Shown piece after piece: positions 1 to 11,129 of a stretch of DNA of 64,000 nt. Each line of letters begins with the position of its first letter. Position 1 is the stretch's first letter. Both the position numbers and the translations under genes were made by a program. The notes under the pieces were generated by a model, which made no database searches, was not told the DNA's origin, and was given only the letters and a program-made list of their open reading frames with translations. Source of the stretch: Malachius bipustulatus (taxonomy: Eukaryota; Arthropoda; Insecta; Coleoptera; Melyridae); NCBI GenBank assembly GCA_910589415.1, contig OU342631.1, positions 16,058,001-16,122,000 on the forward strand, given 5' to 3'.

Positions 1-960
1 AGTTCTGCATCGATTTGGATTTGGAAGGTTCATGTAATAAGCTTCAAGAGAAATAATTATTTTGTTAAATGATTAGAACGTATGGTAGGGGTGAAATAAT
101 CAGAAATTAAAATTTATGTTATACATAGAGCTTTTACGATATCAATGTCAGTAAACCACTTTAGCAGAGAAATTTCTATTATCAAACAAATTGCAACAGA
201 GAAATGTTATCGTAAAACATTAATAGGCAACTTCTTACCGATATTTTATGCATGTTATATAGAATAATAATAATTGGTCTCCAGCTATTTATTATTTTAT
301 AAGCTTGAATTATAAATCCTTCAGCAGTCCTGACAAGGATAACAGTTCTTCAAGAATAACAAGCCAAACATTTTTTTACTCGACAGCATAATCCCTGTTC
401 TGACAAGAAAAACAAAAAACAGAAAAATAATAAAGTCACAGCTCTAAAAAGAGCTCCTCGGTTGTTTTCTTTTTTCACAAGTGCAGCTGGAGCAGCTGGA
501 GTAATGAAAATATTCTGAATTATTTTGGATTCAGGAAAATACACCTTTTTGAAGTTACAAAGTTCTATTGTGATGTAAAAAATCTGATCATTGCCAATCA
601 ACAATACCTCTGCAGAATAAACATAAATACTTCAACAATATAAACCTGAGAATAAGAGAGCTCATTCCATGCAGAACAAAAGTGCAAAAGTCATTCTGCA
701 AAAACCGGAGTCATATTTATAGCACATTACTGAGAACAATACCTTTACAAAATGCTCAGAGAGGAAAGTTTCAAACAGAAGTGAATGCATTTCGGGTAAC
801 AAAGCTATTCTTTGTGTAAAAGTTACTTCTGTCTGAATACTGATTTCAAGGAGTCATACTGCCTTCTCTTGTAGTAATGATCATCCTTAGTTGTGAGTTT
901 GCTCTAATTCCTTCTTGTTCCAGAATTGATGAGCTCGTCTCTGTGTGTTATTCCATATTC
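1..960. other. AT-rich DNA with no recognised gene
   Basis: I see no conserved coding segment. The short open frames at 350-604 (minus) and 877-1113 (plus) are low-complexity and rich in F, I and L, as expected by chance in AT-rich DNA. The right edge is the start of the Helitron-like repeat at 961. Confidence 0.6.
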
Positions 961-1097
961 AAAACCTTCTTGCGCATCAATCGCAGAAATAGTGTATTTT
1001 TATGCGATTCAATAATAAATATTTTCTTCCTATTTTTTTTTATAATGAATTTAATGAAAAATAATCCGATTTTTTTGGGAAAACTCCACCTACCTAC

Positions 1098-1185
1098 AAA
1101 AAAAAAAGAATGATCCTCTCGTGGATGCGAACCCGCTCCAACAGTTAGCTAGTCAAGGATGTAACAAACTGAGCCACACGGTGCG
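1098..1185 (-). mobile_element. tRNA-like Pol III promoter, probable SINE head
   Basis: Read on the minus strand, an A-box-like TGGCTCAGTTTGTTAC (1161-1178) is followed, 26 bases on, by a B-box-like GGGTTCGCATCC (1123-1134), and then by a run of ten T (1098-1107) that would act as a Pol III terminator. The T arm pairs poorly (only about two of five pairs), so this is not an intact tRNA gene. A tRNA-derived SINE head or tRNA relic fits better. It lies inside Helitron-like copy 1 and is absent from copy 2, so it is a later insertion or a segment lost from copy 2. Confidence 0.4.
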
Positions 1186-2113
1186 TTTCGAATTTGTAGT
1201 GATGATAGGGTAGATATATGTAGTACGTCAGGTACCTACATCTACTCATTTTATTTTTTAAACTGGTCATATCTTAGTTATTAAAAAACCAATTTGAATA
1301 CTTTTTTCACCTGCATGTAGGTGATTTAATTGTCGTTGCGATTGCTCTTCTAATTTTCAGAACCATTCATAATTGAATGTGAAAAAAAATAAAAAAGAAA
1401 TTGCGAACCATTTCATCGATTTAATAATTTTATATAAGTGTAAGCTAATTTTGCACAAGCGAAAAACTTTTTTATCTTTCGTTTAAAGTGCTACATTAAT
1501 CGAGGCGAATTGAAGCTAAGACATCAAATTATATGTTAAAGCAAAAAAAAATGGAAAATTTCGGTTCAACTTCTTCAAAAATGGACTCATAAACGGTTAT
1601 AGAATTGACACATTTTCACCCTTTTTCCTACCCACGACACTGGCTTATTAATGGAAAATATGCTAATTTTATTGCATTAACTCAAATTTCCAATAATTTT
1701 CTTCAAATCCTGTTAATTTGATTTCAAAGTTTTTTTGCCATCTTGCTCATACAATGGTTCAAAAAATTGTCAATTTTCCGTTAATGTTCAAAAAATTCAA
1801 ATGGCCGCCATTTTGAAACGGCTCGGCCGATTTTGCTCAAGTGCAATACCAGACCACTCCTTGTGGACATCTTACTCTCACAAAAATTTCAGCCCCCTAG
1901 ATTGAAAACTGCGGCCAGAAACCGTGCCTCAAGGACCGGATTTGGGGAACTTTGAAAGGACACCCTGTAGAAGTAACGTGACTTTTGGATTTTTTTTCAA
2001 CGAAAATCTAAAGTCATTCCCAAGCTTTACAAGAATCCAAAATTTCGTTCACTAATCTTGAAAGATAAAGCTACAGGAGCGTTTTTAAAATCGAAAAATC
2101 GTGATTTTGGAGA

Positions 2114-2134
2114 AATAAATAAATATATATATAA

Positions 2135-2166
<32 letters not shown>
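2114..2166. repeat. AT microsatellite (TATATAAA-type)
   Basis: Alternating TA tract with periodic AAA interruptions inside Helitron-like copy 1. The equivalent position of copy 2 (13555-13631) has a longer version, so length varies between copies. Confidence 0.85.
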
Positions 2167-2303
2167 CGTGGGCAGGTGAATTTTGGAAAACCACTTTTTC
2201 GTGATCTGGGGGTCATGATCGGTGGACATTTGATGAGTTTGGGTGATTTTCGAAAAGTGATGTCGTCCTCAATAGTGTATTTTTTTGTTAAAAAATACAC
2301 TAA

Positions 2304-2955
2304 TAATTTGATATTCTCTTGATTCTTCAATGAACACAAATAAATCAATACGATAATTTCTTATTTGATGATACAACCAATAAATATTAGAATAAATGTT
2401 CAAGGTTTGCAAAAAAAAACGTTTTCTATATGTATGAAAAAAATCTTACAAATATAATAGACGTAGGTAGATTAATAATAATTAATGTTGAATTAATATA
2501 GAAATTATTGATCAGAAATTGACAACTACATTTTTTGAATTTTAATAAATAATTGATTATTCTCTTTGAAAACTAATCAAGCAATAATTGGACTAATGGT
2601 TGTTTGTATTTAAAATAATTTGATTTGTCTGCCTAATGCCTAATTGGATTAATTTTAACTGGTCAATAAATTTTTATAGCGATTCATAAAAACTCTCTAT
2701 AAAAGTTTAGTTCATTATTTTCTCATAAAATCGTTTAATACCTATTGATTAATAAGGTCGGTATAATTAGGAATTAATATTTTGTAACTAATCACACCCA
2801 AGTCCATAAAAAGTACTGGAAAAATACTCATGGGTGAGAATTATCAGAAAAAACTGACATAAGATTTACTTGAAAATTGGTAAATTTTTGTCTCATTGTT
2901 TCGTCCTTGATAAAATTGAAACGACTTGTGGGTACATACATACCTCATTTATCAA
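2304..2955. other. AT-rich spacer, nothing recognised
   Basis: Very AT-rich sequence between the Helitron-like element and the target-site duplication of the non-LTR retrotransposon. No coding, RNA or repeat feature is supported. Confidence 0.6.
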
Positions 2956-5926
2956 AAATGATAGATTTTTTTTTTTTTTTTTATTTAAAGAAAATTCCGC
3001 TTCAACTACTAGAGAGTTATTAGCGGTGTGGTTACATTCTCATACTTATGTTTAACTTATACATTTATGTTAGCTACATTTCGGTTATTTCAGATATGTA
3101 TTTACATTAAGTACTATTGTAGAGATTTGTATTTTTCATGTATTGGATTGTGGCCAGGATTCCTTCTTTCGTTGTCAGTAGTAGCTCCATTGGATTTGTA
3201 CCGTGGTTTGATAGGTACCCTTGGTGTTTACGAGTGGTGCATTCGTTTCCCATTATGTGTTTGACTGTGAGTGGGGCGTTGCAGGGTTCACAGATTGGGG
3301 CATCCTGTTTCTTCAAGAGGTGTTCATGGGTAAATCTGGTGTGTCCTATTCTTAGTCTGGATATGACGACTTGGTCTCTTCTGTTTTCTGGCAGTGGAAG
3401 CTGAGTTTTTAGTTTGTTCTTTATTTTCCTAAGCTTTGATGAGCTGTTGTTCCATGCTGTGTCCCATTTGTTTATTATAGTTGATTTTATATGCTCTTTG
3501 AAGTCTGTGTCGTTTTCGATGGCGTCTTCAGTTGTCTCAAGTTTGCTTGCTTCTTTTGCGGCTCGGTCTGCTTTTTCGTTTCCTGTTATTCCGATGTGGG
3601 ATGGTGTATAAACAAACAGGAGGTCGATACTTGTTAATATTTCTGCTGCTTTTACTTTTATTTGGTTTACCAACTTGCTACTAGGGTTGTTAGATTTGAT
3701 CGCATGTAGGGAACTCAGTGAATCCGTGCATATAACGTATCTCTCTTTTGGGTGTTTTGCAATATATTTTAGGCCTTCTAATAATGCATATAGTTCTGCA
3801 GTGAAATTGCTGCATTGATCTGGCAGTTTCTTTTTTATTGTTTCTGTACAAGTTATTATGCCTATTCCGACACCACTTCCACTTTTGGAGGCGTCTGTAT
3901 ATATTGTCTGCTCTTCGCTGTAGGGGGAGAGAACAGAGAGTAGTTCTCTCTTGATTATTTGAGGGTGTGTTTGCTTTTTTGGATAGGAGGTTAGCTGGAG
4001 GTTTACTTTCAGATGTGGCGAGTTCCATGGGGCTATGCTTCTATCTATTGCGAGGTCAGGGATCGTGATATTCAGGTCAGAGGTTATTCTTCTTATTCTC
4101 TCGTATAGAGGCAGATCTCTGTTCTTCTGAAGTAGTATGTTTTTGTATTTGACAGAGAAGGTATTCTTGTTATATGGGTTTTTTGGGTTTGAGGACAGCT
4201 TTGCTGCATATATTAGTGCCTGTTGGTATACTCTGTGGGATAAGGGCAGTTCACTTGCTAGGCAGTGTAGACTTTCTGTTGGACTTGTTCTATAAGCGCC
4301 AAGAGCAATTCTTAGGGCTGAGTTCTCTATGGATTTAATGGTTTTTAATAGTTTGTTGCTTGCCGTAGAATACGATATGAGTCCATAGTCTATTCTGGAT
4401 CTAATCAATGATCTGTATATTTTAATAAGAGAGTTTGTGTCCGCTCCCCAGTCATTGCTCGCAATGGTTTTCATCAGATTTAGGATATTATTACATGTGA
4501 ACTTTAGGTCTTGGATATGTTTTCTCCATGATAATTTATCGTCAAAGTATACGCCTAGATGTTTTATGATTGATACGTATTCTAGTTGCTGGCCGTATAA
4601 TATAATCGGAAGTTGTCTTGTCTGTCTAGAGTGTTTTGAAAAGAGGATACATTTGGTTTTTTCAGGCGAGAACTTGAAGCCAGTGTTACTGGACCACTCT
4701 TCTAGATTTCCAACAGCGGTTTGAATGTGTTGTTTTAGTTGTTGGATGTTTTTTCCTTTGGTATATATAACAATGTCATCTGCGTATAGATTAATTTTAA
4801 TAGGCGATTGTACTTGTTCAAATATATTGTTAACTGCTATGAGAAATAATGTGACGCTGAGCACAGATCCTTGGGGTATTCCGTTTTCTTGGGTAAATTT
4901 TCTTGATATGCAGCCATTTGCTTTTACTTGGAATGATCTTTCCTTCAGGAAGTTAGCTACGAATGCTGTGAGATTTCCTTGTAAGCCCCAATCCCGTAGT
5001 TGTCGTATGATGGGATATCTCCATGTTAGATCATATGCTTTTTCTATGTCGAAGAATACCGCCAATATCTTTGACTTGTTTGTGAAAGCTTCATGTATAT
5101 TAGATTCGAGATCTATGATACTATCTTGGGTTGAGCGATGTTTTCTGAATCCATTTTGATATGGATTCAGGAGATTTTCTCGTTCCAGATGATACATTAG
5201 CCTATTGTTGATAATCTTTTCTAGGAGTTTGCACATTGTACAAGTTAGGGAGATGGGTCGATAAGAACTCGCCCTATTTACTTGTTTTCCAGGTTTTAAT
5301 ATTGGCAGGATTGTTGACTCAGACCATCTTCTAGGAAAGACTTGGTTTGTCCATATGTTGTTGTATAAGTTTAGCAGATAGGCTCTTGCTTGTAGTGGTA
5401 AATTTTGAAGAAAGGCATATGGGATATTATCAGGGCCAGGGGAGCTGTTATTTACCGAGCCTAAGGCATTTTCTAATTCCTTACTGGTGAGTGGGGCATT
5501 GATAGGGAGGTGCATTTCGTCAGTATGGATTATTTTTTCTGACTCTTCTTGTCCTTTTTTTTTTTCTAGGAAGTTGTTGTCGTAGTTTCTACTGCTTGCT
5601 GCTTTTTGAAATTGTTCTCCCAAGATATTGGCGATGTCCGAGTTTGAGGAGTATACTACATCATTAGAGGTCAGGTGTTGGATGTTGCTCATTTTATTGA
5701 TTCCTTGATTTTTCTGATCCTTTTCCATACTTCTGTTATGGGTGTAGTGGTCGTTATTCCCGATACATACTCTCTCCACGAGTTTCTTTTGCTGGTTTTT
5801 AGGATATATCTTGCTTCGGCTCGTAGTCTTTTGAATTCATCTAAATTTTCGGGTGTTTTGTGTTTTTTGTATCTGTAAAAAGATTTCTTTGATTTTGTAA
5901 CTGCTTCTGTGCAGAAATGATAGATT
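2956..5926 (-). mobile_element. 5'-truncated non-LTR retrotransposon (I/Jockey-type) with target duplication
   Basis: The 12-bp direct repeat AAATGATAGATT occurs at 2956-2967 and 5915-5926 and brackets the element as a target-site duplication. On the minus strand the element starts at 5914 inside coding sequence and ends in a poly(A) tail, seen as a long T run from 2966. That is the classic product of target-primed reverse transcription with 5' truncation: ORF1 and the endonuclease part of ORF2 are missing. RT plus RNase H in one ORF points to the I, R1, Loa or related clades; I do not assign the exact clade. The intact 12-bp duplication and near-intact ORF indicate a fairly recent insertion. 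Diverged relatives are at 36677-37470. Confidence 0.9.
3107..5779 (-). CDS. Retrotransposon ORF2: reverse transcriptase and RNase H (5' truncated)
   Basis: The 890-residue open frame holds a reverse transcriptase at about residues 155-420 and an RNase H at about 622-745. RT motifs include YRPISLTCTMCKLLEKII (173-190), FFDIEKAYD (242-250, catalytic D244), GIPQGSVLS (300-308) and YADD (332-335). RNase H residues are D629 (YTDAS), E662 (AELYALLE), D686 (CTDS) and D738 (EKADRAAK). The C-terminus has a C830-x2-C833-x7-H841-x5-C847 cluster as in related elements. The first methionine is not a natural start. Coding continues upstream to 5914 in another frame (…RAEARYILKTSKRNSWREYV…) and the frame changes near 5700, so there is one frameshift. 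The endonuclease is absent. All catalytic residues are kept, so decay is recent. Confidence 0.9.
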   Translation of the reverse strand: MERVCIGNNDHYTHNRSMEKDQKNQGINKMSNIQHLTSNDVVYSSNSDIANILGEQFQKAASSRNYDNNFLEKKKGQEESEKIIHTDEMHLPINAPLTSKELENALGSVNNSSPGPDNIPYAFLQNLPLQARAYLLNLYNNIWTNQVFPRRWSESTILPILKPGKQVNRASSYRPISLTCTMCKLLEKIINNRLMYHLERENLLNPYQNGFRKHRSTQDSIIDLESNIHEAFTNKSKILAVFFDIEKAYDLTWRYPIIRQLRDWGLQGNLTAFVANFLKERSFQVKANGCISRKFTQENGIPQGSVLSVTLFLIAVNNIFEQVQSPIKINLYADDIVIYTKGKNIQQLKQHIQTAVGNLEEWSSNTGFKFSPEKTKCILFSKHSRQTRQLPIILYGQQLEYVSIIKHLGVYFDDKLSWRKHIQDLKFTCNNILNLMKTIASNDWGADTNSLIKIYRSLIRSRIDYGLISYSTASNKLLKTIKSIENSALRIALGAYRTSPTESLHCLASELPLSHRVYQQALIYAAKLSSNPKNPYNKNTFSVKYKNILLQKNRDLPLYERIRRITSDLNITIPDLAIDRSIAPWNSPHLKVNLQLTSYPKKQTHPQIIKRELLSVLSPYSEEQTIYTDASKSGSGVGIGIITCTETIKKKLPDQCSNFTAELYALLEGLKYIAKHPKERYVICTDSLSSLHAIKSNNPSSKLVNQIKVKAAEILTSIDLLFVYTPSHIGITGNEKADRAAKEASKLETTEDAIENDTDFKEHIKSTIINKWDTAWNNSSSKLRKIKNKLKTQLPLPENRRDQVVISRLRIGHTRFTHEHLLKKQDAPICEPCNAPLTVKHIMGNECTTRKHQGYLSNHGTNPMELLLTTKEGILATIQYMKNTNLYNST

Positions 5927-6275
5927 TATAATATCAATTTTATAGATAATGGAAATAATAATTTATTACAATTTAGTAGTTATAGTTAATTTCTCAGATT
6001 AGTGGCTACGGCTTACGCCATTCGACAGTTTAACGCAATATTATGTGTAAGTACATATATGTGTCGTATATGCTACACGCATGTGAGATTACATGTATAG
6101 TTATTAATCATTACTTTTGCCTTATTTTCCTTCTTTTGCCTCTGAGTGCCCTTTGATCCATGCAAATACTATAAATACTATATGCTTTCTCTTTGCCTGT
6201 AGATGGAACAATTTTTCAAGAGCTCCCTGAGTGAGAAATATACATTTTGAAAATAGTAACATACGCTTGATCTTA
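5927..6275. other. Spacer, nothing recognised
   Basis: AT-rich sequence between two unrelated retrotransposon pieces. No supported feature. Confidence 0.5.
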
Positions 6276-6515
6276 TCAACAAAACGTCAATATCACCATC
6301 GACTGCTTATCCACGTTTTCCAAATAAATTAGAGCTTCGAGGATTGCCACCGTTTCTCCTGAGTATATGGAGAATTTGCTTGATGTTAGTTTCCATTTTC
6401 TGGTGGTATTGACTTGTGGATCGTAGAAGTTACATCCAGTGGAAGTTTCATTCTTGGACCTGTCTGTATAAATTTGGTAACAGCCTGGGCATAGATGGTT
6501 CATATGGTTAGACAA
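6276..6515 (-). pseudogene. RNase H fragment of a second non-LTR retrotransposon
   Basis: The 79-residue frame contains IYTDRSKNETSTGC, matching the first RNase H motif (TD-S), and ETVAILEALIYL, matching the glutamate-bearing helix. The third motif (TDS) is lost because the frame ends at QSMVILTFC. It differs from the RNase H of the neighbouring element at 3107-5779, so it is an older and separate insertion. No RT, endonuclease or poly(A) end is visible around it. Confidence 0.6.
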
Positions 6516-9494
6516 GATGATGTTCCTTTGCTGAATCGGGTTGTTTAAGTAGTCTCGAAGGTAGAGCTTAGTTAGGAAATGTTGATTTTAAGTATACCAT
6601 AATCTCAGTTAGGCTTGGGGATCTTTTGCGGCTCCAATAGCTGTGAGTGAAGTCACTTCTTATAAAAAAAAAGTTCCGGTAATTTTGGTGTAAGGATGAA
6701 TCTCCTACTAACAAACAGATGACATACAAATCTGAATGACAGGATCTGAAGCTCAGAGCATTCTGCTAATAATAATATCATTTAAATAATGACAGTACTA
6801 TATTCTCGCGAATAGTTAAGTACCCAACTTACTACGAAACTTCGATTAAATGCCAGCTCCATTAGTAAAGGACAGAGAAACATGTTCTCACCTAAATAGT
6901 TTGTGATAAATGTTTCTATAAATTTATCCCAAGCAGCCCTTGTGTAAGGAAGACGTTTTATTCCATTTAAAACTAAAAAATTGATGCACATTTTTCAAGT
7001 GTTTTAAGCAAATTTTTCTCTAAGTTCACTCTGTTTTGTTCACAACGAACATATAAGGGGGAAATTGTAATTAGAGAAATCGAAGGACCATAAAAAAAGG
7101 ATTGTGGACTTACCAGATTCGTGGTAATGTGGTAACGCACTCCCGCTCTCCGTGGTACTGTCCTTGCGGGTCTGCCGGTGTCGGACAACGAATTTTGTAT
7201 CAGGATGCGATTCTCATTCTCGATATGGGAAAACAGGACATTAAAATTAAAGAACTGAGTACCTAAAGTCTCTTTCTTATACTGGAAAGTACTCCGTACC
7301 TTCATCAGATCTCCATAGAGATATACTCTATAGCCCTAGAATTCCCATGTGATTAAAAAAACAGTTGTTATAAAAAGCGTTTAAAGGGATTTTTGAACAA
7401 TTTTTCATTTTTCTTTATCTTGTACAGATATATGCTCCAGGCCACCAGAATTGCTTTATTTTTTCACAATTTTTTTTTCTCAAACAAAGAAAAATATAAA
7501 AATGAAGGTGAGAGTTTATTTTCCCATAAGTGCTTGTAAAAGAAATTCTAGATGGAAGGCAATACATACTCAGAAAAGCCAGCAGCATATAATCAAACCG
7601 ACGACTAAATCAATAAGATTTACATTTCGACAACATTTCGCGGTAGCACTCGATGAGTTTAGGGTTCCATATTCAGTTTTTTACAGGGGCAATTCCAATT
7701 TATTGGCGATAGAAATCAAATTGCACCAATAGTAATTTACGATGAAACTATAAATATACGGTCTAGTTATACCGCAAACAAGATCGCTGTTTTAAAAAAG
7801 GAAAAGATTCAAACTTTCCAATTCAATTTTTTGGTGGGAACAACTCGAGAAAAACAAAGGGATTTCCTCCCTCTTTTTGTTGTTCCTATCAAGTTTGTGA
7901 TTATTCCGTGAAAATTTCATGGATGAAATTACCATTTTTTTCGTTAAAAAATTAATTCATTTAAATCACAGGGTTGGAATTGAACAGGAGTACCTACACC
8001 ATCATATACTTATACGCACTTCAGTGGATGCTCATGTCACTGTCAAATAAGATTGCTTACAGCGTCGTCTTTGTAACGTTGGATAAGCAGTGCTTTGGTG
8101 AAATAGTCTGAATATTTAATGTGCGATGAATGATTTTCCAAGCAAAGTGCTTTTTCCCTCGTCTGGTGACTTTTAATTATAAATTACAACTGACAACCGA
8201 CAGGACATATCTTTATCAATCACAGCACAAAATAAATCATGAAAGAGCAAAGAGAGATAATTTTGTTGAACTGAGTTATGCATCTACAAAAAAATTCAGT
8301 CAAAAAAGTCTCTCAAGAAAGGATAAAGAAAAGATCAATAGCATCAACTTTTAAGCTTGGAGTGAGCTTTAATCTTTTTTATTTAAAAAAAGAGGGAGCA
8401 TCGATCTTAACTCCGGTAGTTTGGCTTCGAGATCGAGTTCATTTAGCCAGACATAAATTATTTTCAATTTATGAATAGTTAAATTAACGAACACTAATAA
8501 TTACTAATAACTAACCTTGTTTTTAGTAATTGCTTAGCAACTTTTAAAAACATACAATACATAAAATTATGCGCTAGGTATAAAGACCTTATTGTTAAAT
8601 TTTTTCTTTATTTGCGATTATAATGCGGGCACAGTAAAAAGGACGTTTCATGGAATTATTTTTGTCAACAGTTCAGAAATTCAATTTCAAAGATGCCATC
8701 GAAAAATAAATTCTTTATTCCCGGAAGGATGAAAAAGGAAACATAAACTTTCTTCCTCGTAAATTTTAAACAGAAACATAAAAGTCTGTGAGCAAATACT
8801 CATCTCCGTAAAACCAAGTAAATATGTAATACGTATGTAAATGTGTAAGTACATGCAAAGGTATGGAGATGTTAAAAAATAAAATACCTAAAGAAGGGTT
8901 GAATTTCGGAATTTGTATATTATTAAATAAAACGGCCGTAGGTATTCAATTTTCTATAGGTGTTCAAATTTAATTTAAAATCCTCTCCAGTAAATAGCCT
9001 CATATTTACATGGATACAACAAAACGTGAGGGAAGCCCTCTCCGGGGTTTTTCCTCTTTACGGAATCCTCTTCCAGCTTATATGACGATAACGTCCCTCG
9101 ATGTTCCAGCTCCTGCTATCGGTAGTTATATAATATCCCTTCAAAAGACCAGATGCTATACTGTTATGTCAAAAGATGAAACCGTATCTGTCATTAAAGT
9201 GATCGTCGGTATAAGCTCTTGCTTGACACTTCATGAATTAATTACCCTAATTTAGTATAGAGAACCGTCCCTATCTTTCATTACAATCCTGACGGAATTA
9301 GTATACCTACCTAAGAGATGCAACATGGCAATTAATTCTATAAAACTGATTTGGCATGCTTGTTCTTCATTACTCATTACCTTGAAAAGCATTCTTGTAT
9401 ATACAGGGTGATTACTTGGACAACACATCATAAGAATTCCAATTGTGAAAACTTGAAATTCAATTACTGGCTTCCCTTTATCCTTTATGTTTTA
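6516..9494. other. Non-coding stretch, no supported gene
   Basis: Several open frames of 66-110 codons occur (for example 6973-7305 minus and 7451-7732 plus), but none has a recognisable domain or a plausible splice context. A GC-richer patch at 7130-7200 is not explained. A solo transposon-end-like word, TATACAGGGTGATTACTTGG, occurs near 9403, with no partner found. Confidence 0.5.
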
Positions 9495-9713
9495 CGGCCA
9501 ATATTATAAACGCTAGTTAAGTTAACTGGCAGATTTCTGTGCCCGATTTTGAAGCTAATATTGACCTCGAATAACTTTTATTAAAATTTTTGTAATCCAT
9601 TATATGCCAAGAGTAATTAAATTGCAATAATTTCGACCTATAGTCTGTGTCTTCTCCAGAAACGACCACAGAAATCTGCCAGTTAACTTAACCAGCGTTT
9701 ATAATATTGGCCG
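9495..9713. mobile_element. Small MITE with TTA target duplication (Harbinger-type candidate)
   Basis: About 48-bp terminal inverted repeats begin CGGCCAATATTATAAACGCT at the left and close with the reverse complement at the right. TTA is present on both sides (9492-9494 and 9714-9716). A TWA-type 3-bp duplication with TIRs and no coding capacity suggests a Harbinger-type MITE. The TIR differs from the GGGTCGTATGC ends of the large cluster further right, so it belongs to another family. Confidence 0.6.
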
Positions 9714-10440
9714 TTAGAGAGTTAAGTTGGTCGTCTATTTTTTTAAACTTAAAGGTATAATTAATTGTAAAGTAATTTGTTCCAATTAAACCCTCTTTAT
9801 TTCCCAATATAAAGCAATCACGTGGAATATATAGACCATATTTTAAAACAAAGCATGCCTTGTTTTAAAATATAAAGCTATTTAAGAGGGAAAAGAGGGA
9901 AAAAGCAGTAGGTAGGTACTTGAACTGGATTTTTCCTAGCACAATTTCAAACAATTTCATACTCCCCTTACTGGAGTTTCATCCATGTGTACTGAAGTTC
10001 TATTGTTGCACTTGATTTGCGGTAAAAATCTTGAAGACTGCTTACACACAGTCAACTTCCAGATCTTTTCTTTTTAAGGAAACTTTTGAACCTTTTCTGA
10101 ATTGTTTCCATTTAGTACTTATACCTACTATTAATTATAATGGTACACGAAATCGTACGAAATTGTTAATAACGAAACTCAGAGCAACCCGGCAAAGCTT
10201 GCAAAGCAACGAGAGCTTCGCCTTCCCCCGGTACTTACAAATTACAAAAATACCTTATTACTCTACGGACTCTACGGAGAAAACTGTTAAATCTCTTGCC
10301 GAGCGCCAGAGTATTTACAACATGTATGACACATTTGGGAGACCTTTATGAAATTTCCCATTTGAGGTGAGCTATGTATCCTGACCTGTGAGTAGTGCCT
10401 GTTCGCTACGATGGGCTTAATAGCGATACTATTACTTATA
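9714..10440. other. Spacer with a short perfect hairpin
   Basis: No gene is supported. A palindrome at about 9838-9873 has 14-bp arms (ATATTTTAAAACAA / TTGTTTTAAAATAT). The frame at 10031-10351 has no recognisable domain. Confidence 0.5.
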
Positions 10441-10621
10441 CAAGGTGGTCCAACAAAAACTCAACAGGCCTTAATAACTTGGAAACTGAAGATGTGCGCG
10501 AAAAACGCCGGTCAGCTTTGTTATTGAGAGGGACATCTTTAGGTAACAAATTGACCTATTTTCGCGTTCATCTTGATTTTTCAAGTTATTGGGCCTGTTA
10601 AGTTTTCGTGGGACCACCCTG
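10441..10621. mobile_element. 181-bp mariner-type MITE with TA target duplication
   Basis: The ends read CAAGGTGGTCC and GGACCACCCTG, and each is flanked by TA (10439-10440 and 10622-10623). Inverted repeats extend about 70 bp and include a shared block (AATAACTTGGAAACTGAAGAT at the left). The same subterminal block occurs in the larger element at 25275-25887, so the two are related. A TA duplication and CAGGGT-like ends are typical of Tc1/mariner-derived MITEs. Confidence 0.7.
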
Positions 10622-11129
10622 TATATACTGTTACTTGTACAAAATCGTTAATCATATACTTTACGATGAATATGCTGAAAGCCAGAGAAAGTCCCGACCA
10701 ATCTCGCGAAGCAACGAAAGCAAATCATTTTTTTTACTGTCACATCTACCTTTGCCAAAGAAGGGGGTTGAAGATCAGATTTCAGTCTGAACTCGTAAAA
10801 AGTTTGGCTCATCAGTCTGTACTCTGTATGATTGTATATACCAATATTCAAATTTCGACTCCTTCAAATAGCGAAAATACAGAAGTGTTTTCACCTTAAA
10901 TGCGCCACACTGCAGAAGAAAAAAGTTCATAGTCTTCTGATTGATGATAAATAAAACACCAATGTTTTAAAAACTTCTACTGATGTATATTGCTGGATAT
11001 TAACGTTACATGTGTTTCTTCAGACGTATGTAATATTCAGCATCTTCAGACGTATGTAAATAAAATTATTGATATAGTAACATATAGCAACAGTATGGTA
11101 ACCTAAGTGATCATAAAATCATAAACATA
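10622..11129. other. Left flank of the Harbinger-like cluster
   Basis: No gene is seen. A 24-bp word at 10935-10958 (starting TTCTGATTGATGATAAATAA) recurs as an exact reverse complement at 20089-20112, immediately beyond the right edge of the cluster. A 16-bp word CTTCAGACGTATGTAA is duplicated at about 11022-11058. Confidence 0.6.

Larger units (their letters stand above)
961..2303 (+). mobile_element. Helitron/Helentron-like non-autonomous element, copy 1
   Basis: A second copy lies at 11893-13768. Both start AAAACCTTCTTGCGC and end in a hairpin with stem TAGTGTATTTTTT / AAAAAATACACTA, followed by A and then a flanking T, so the 3' end reads CTAA. Near the 5' end a stem (ATCGCA/TGCGAT) encloses the same AATAGTGTATTTTT word that forms the 3' hairpin. 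No terminal inverted repeats and no target-site duplication are visible. A terminal hairpin, a CTRR-type end and insertion between A and T are hallmarks of Helitrons, and shared subterminal words recall Helentrons. No Rep/helicase coding is present, so it would be non-autonomous. The interior holds a block beginning near GGCCGCCATTTTGAAACGG and an AT microsatellite. The borders are supported by the nested copy; the superfamily is inferred. Confidence 0.55.

Noticed and set aside
1111..1185. A genuine tRNA gene on the minus strand
   Set aside because: A and B boxes are present, but the T stem has only about two of five pairs and no acceptor stem closes it.
6973..7305. 110-codon minus-strand frame with a GC-rich middle
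   Set aside because: No recognisable family, and the frame mixes AT-driven ends with a short GC-rich core.
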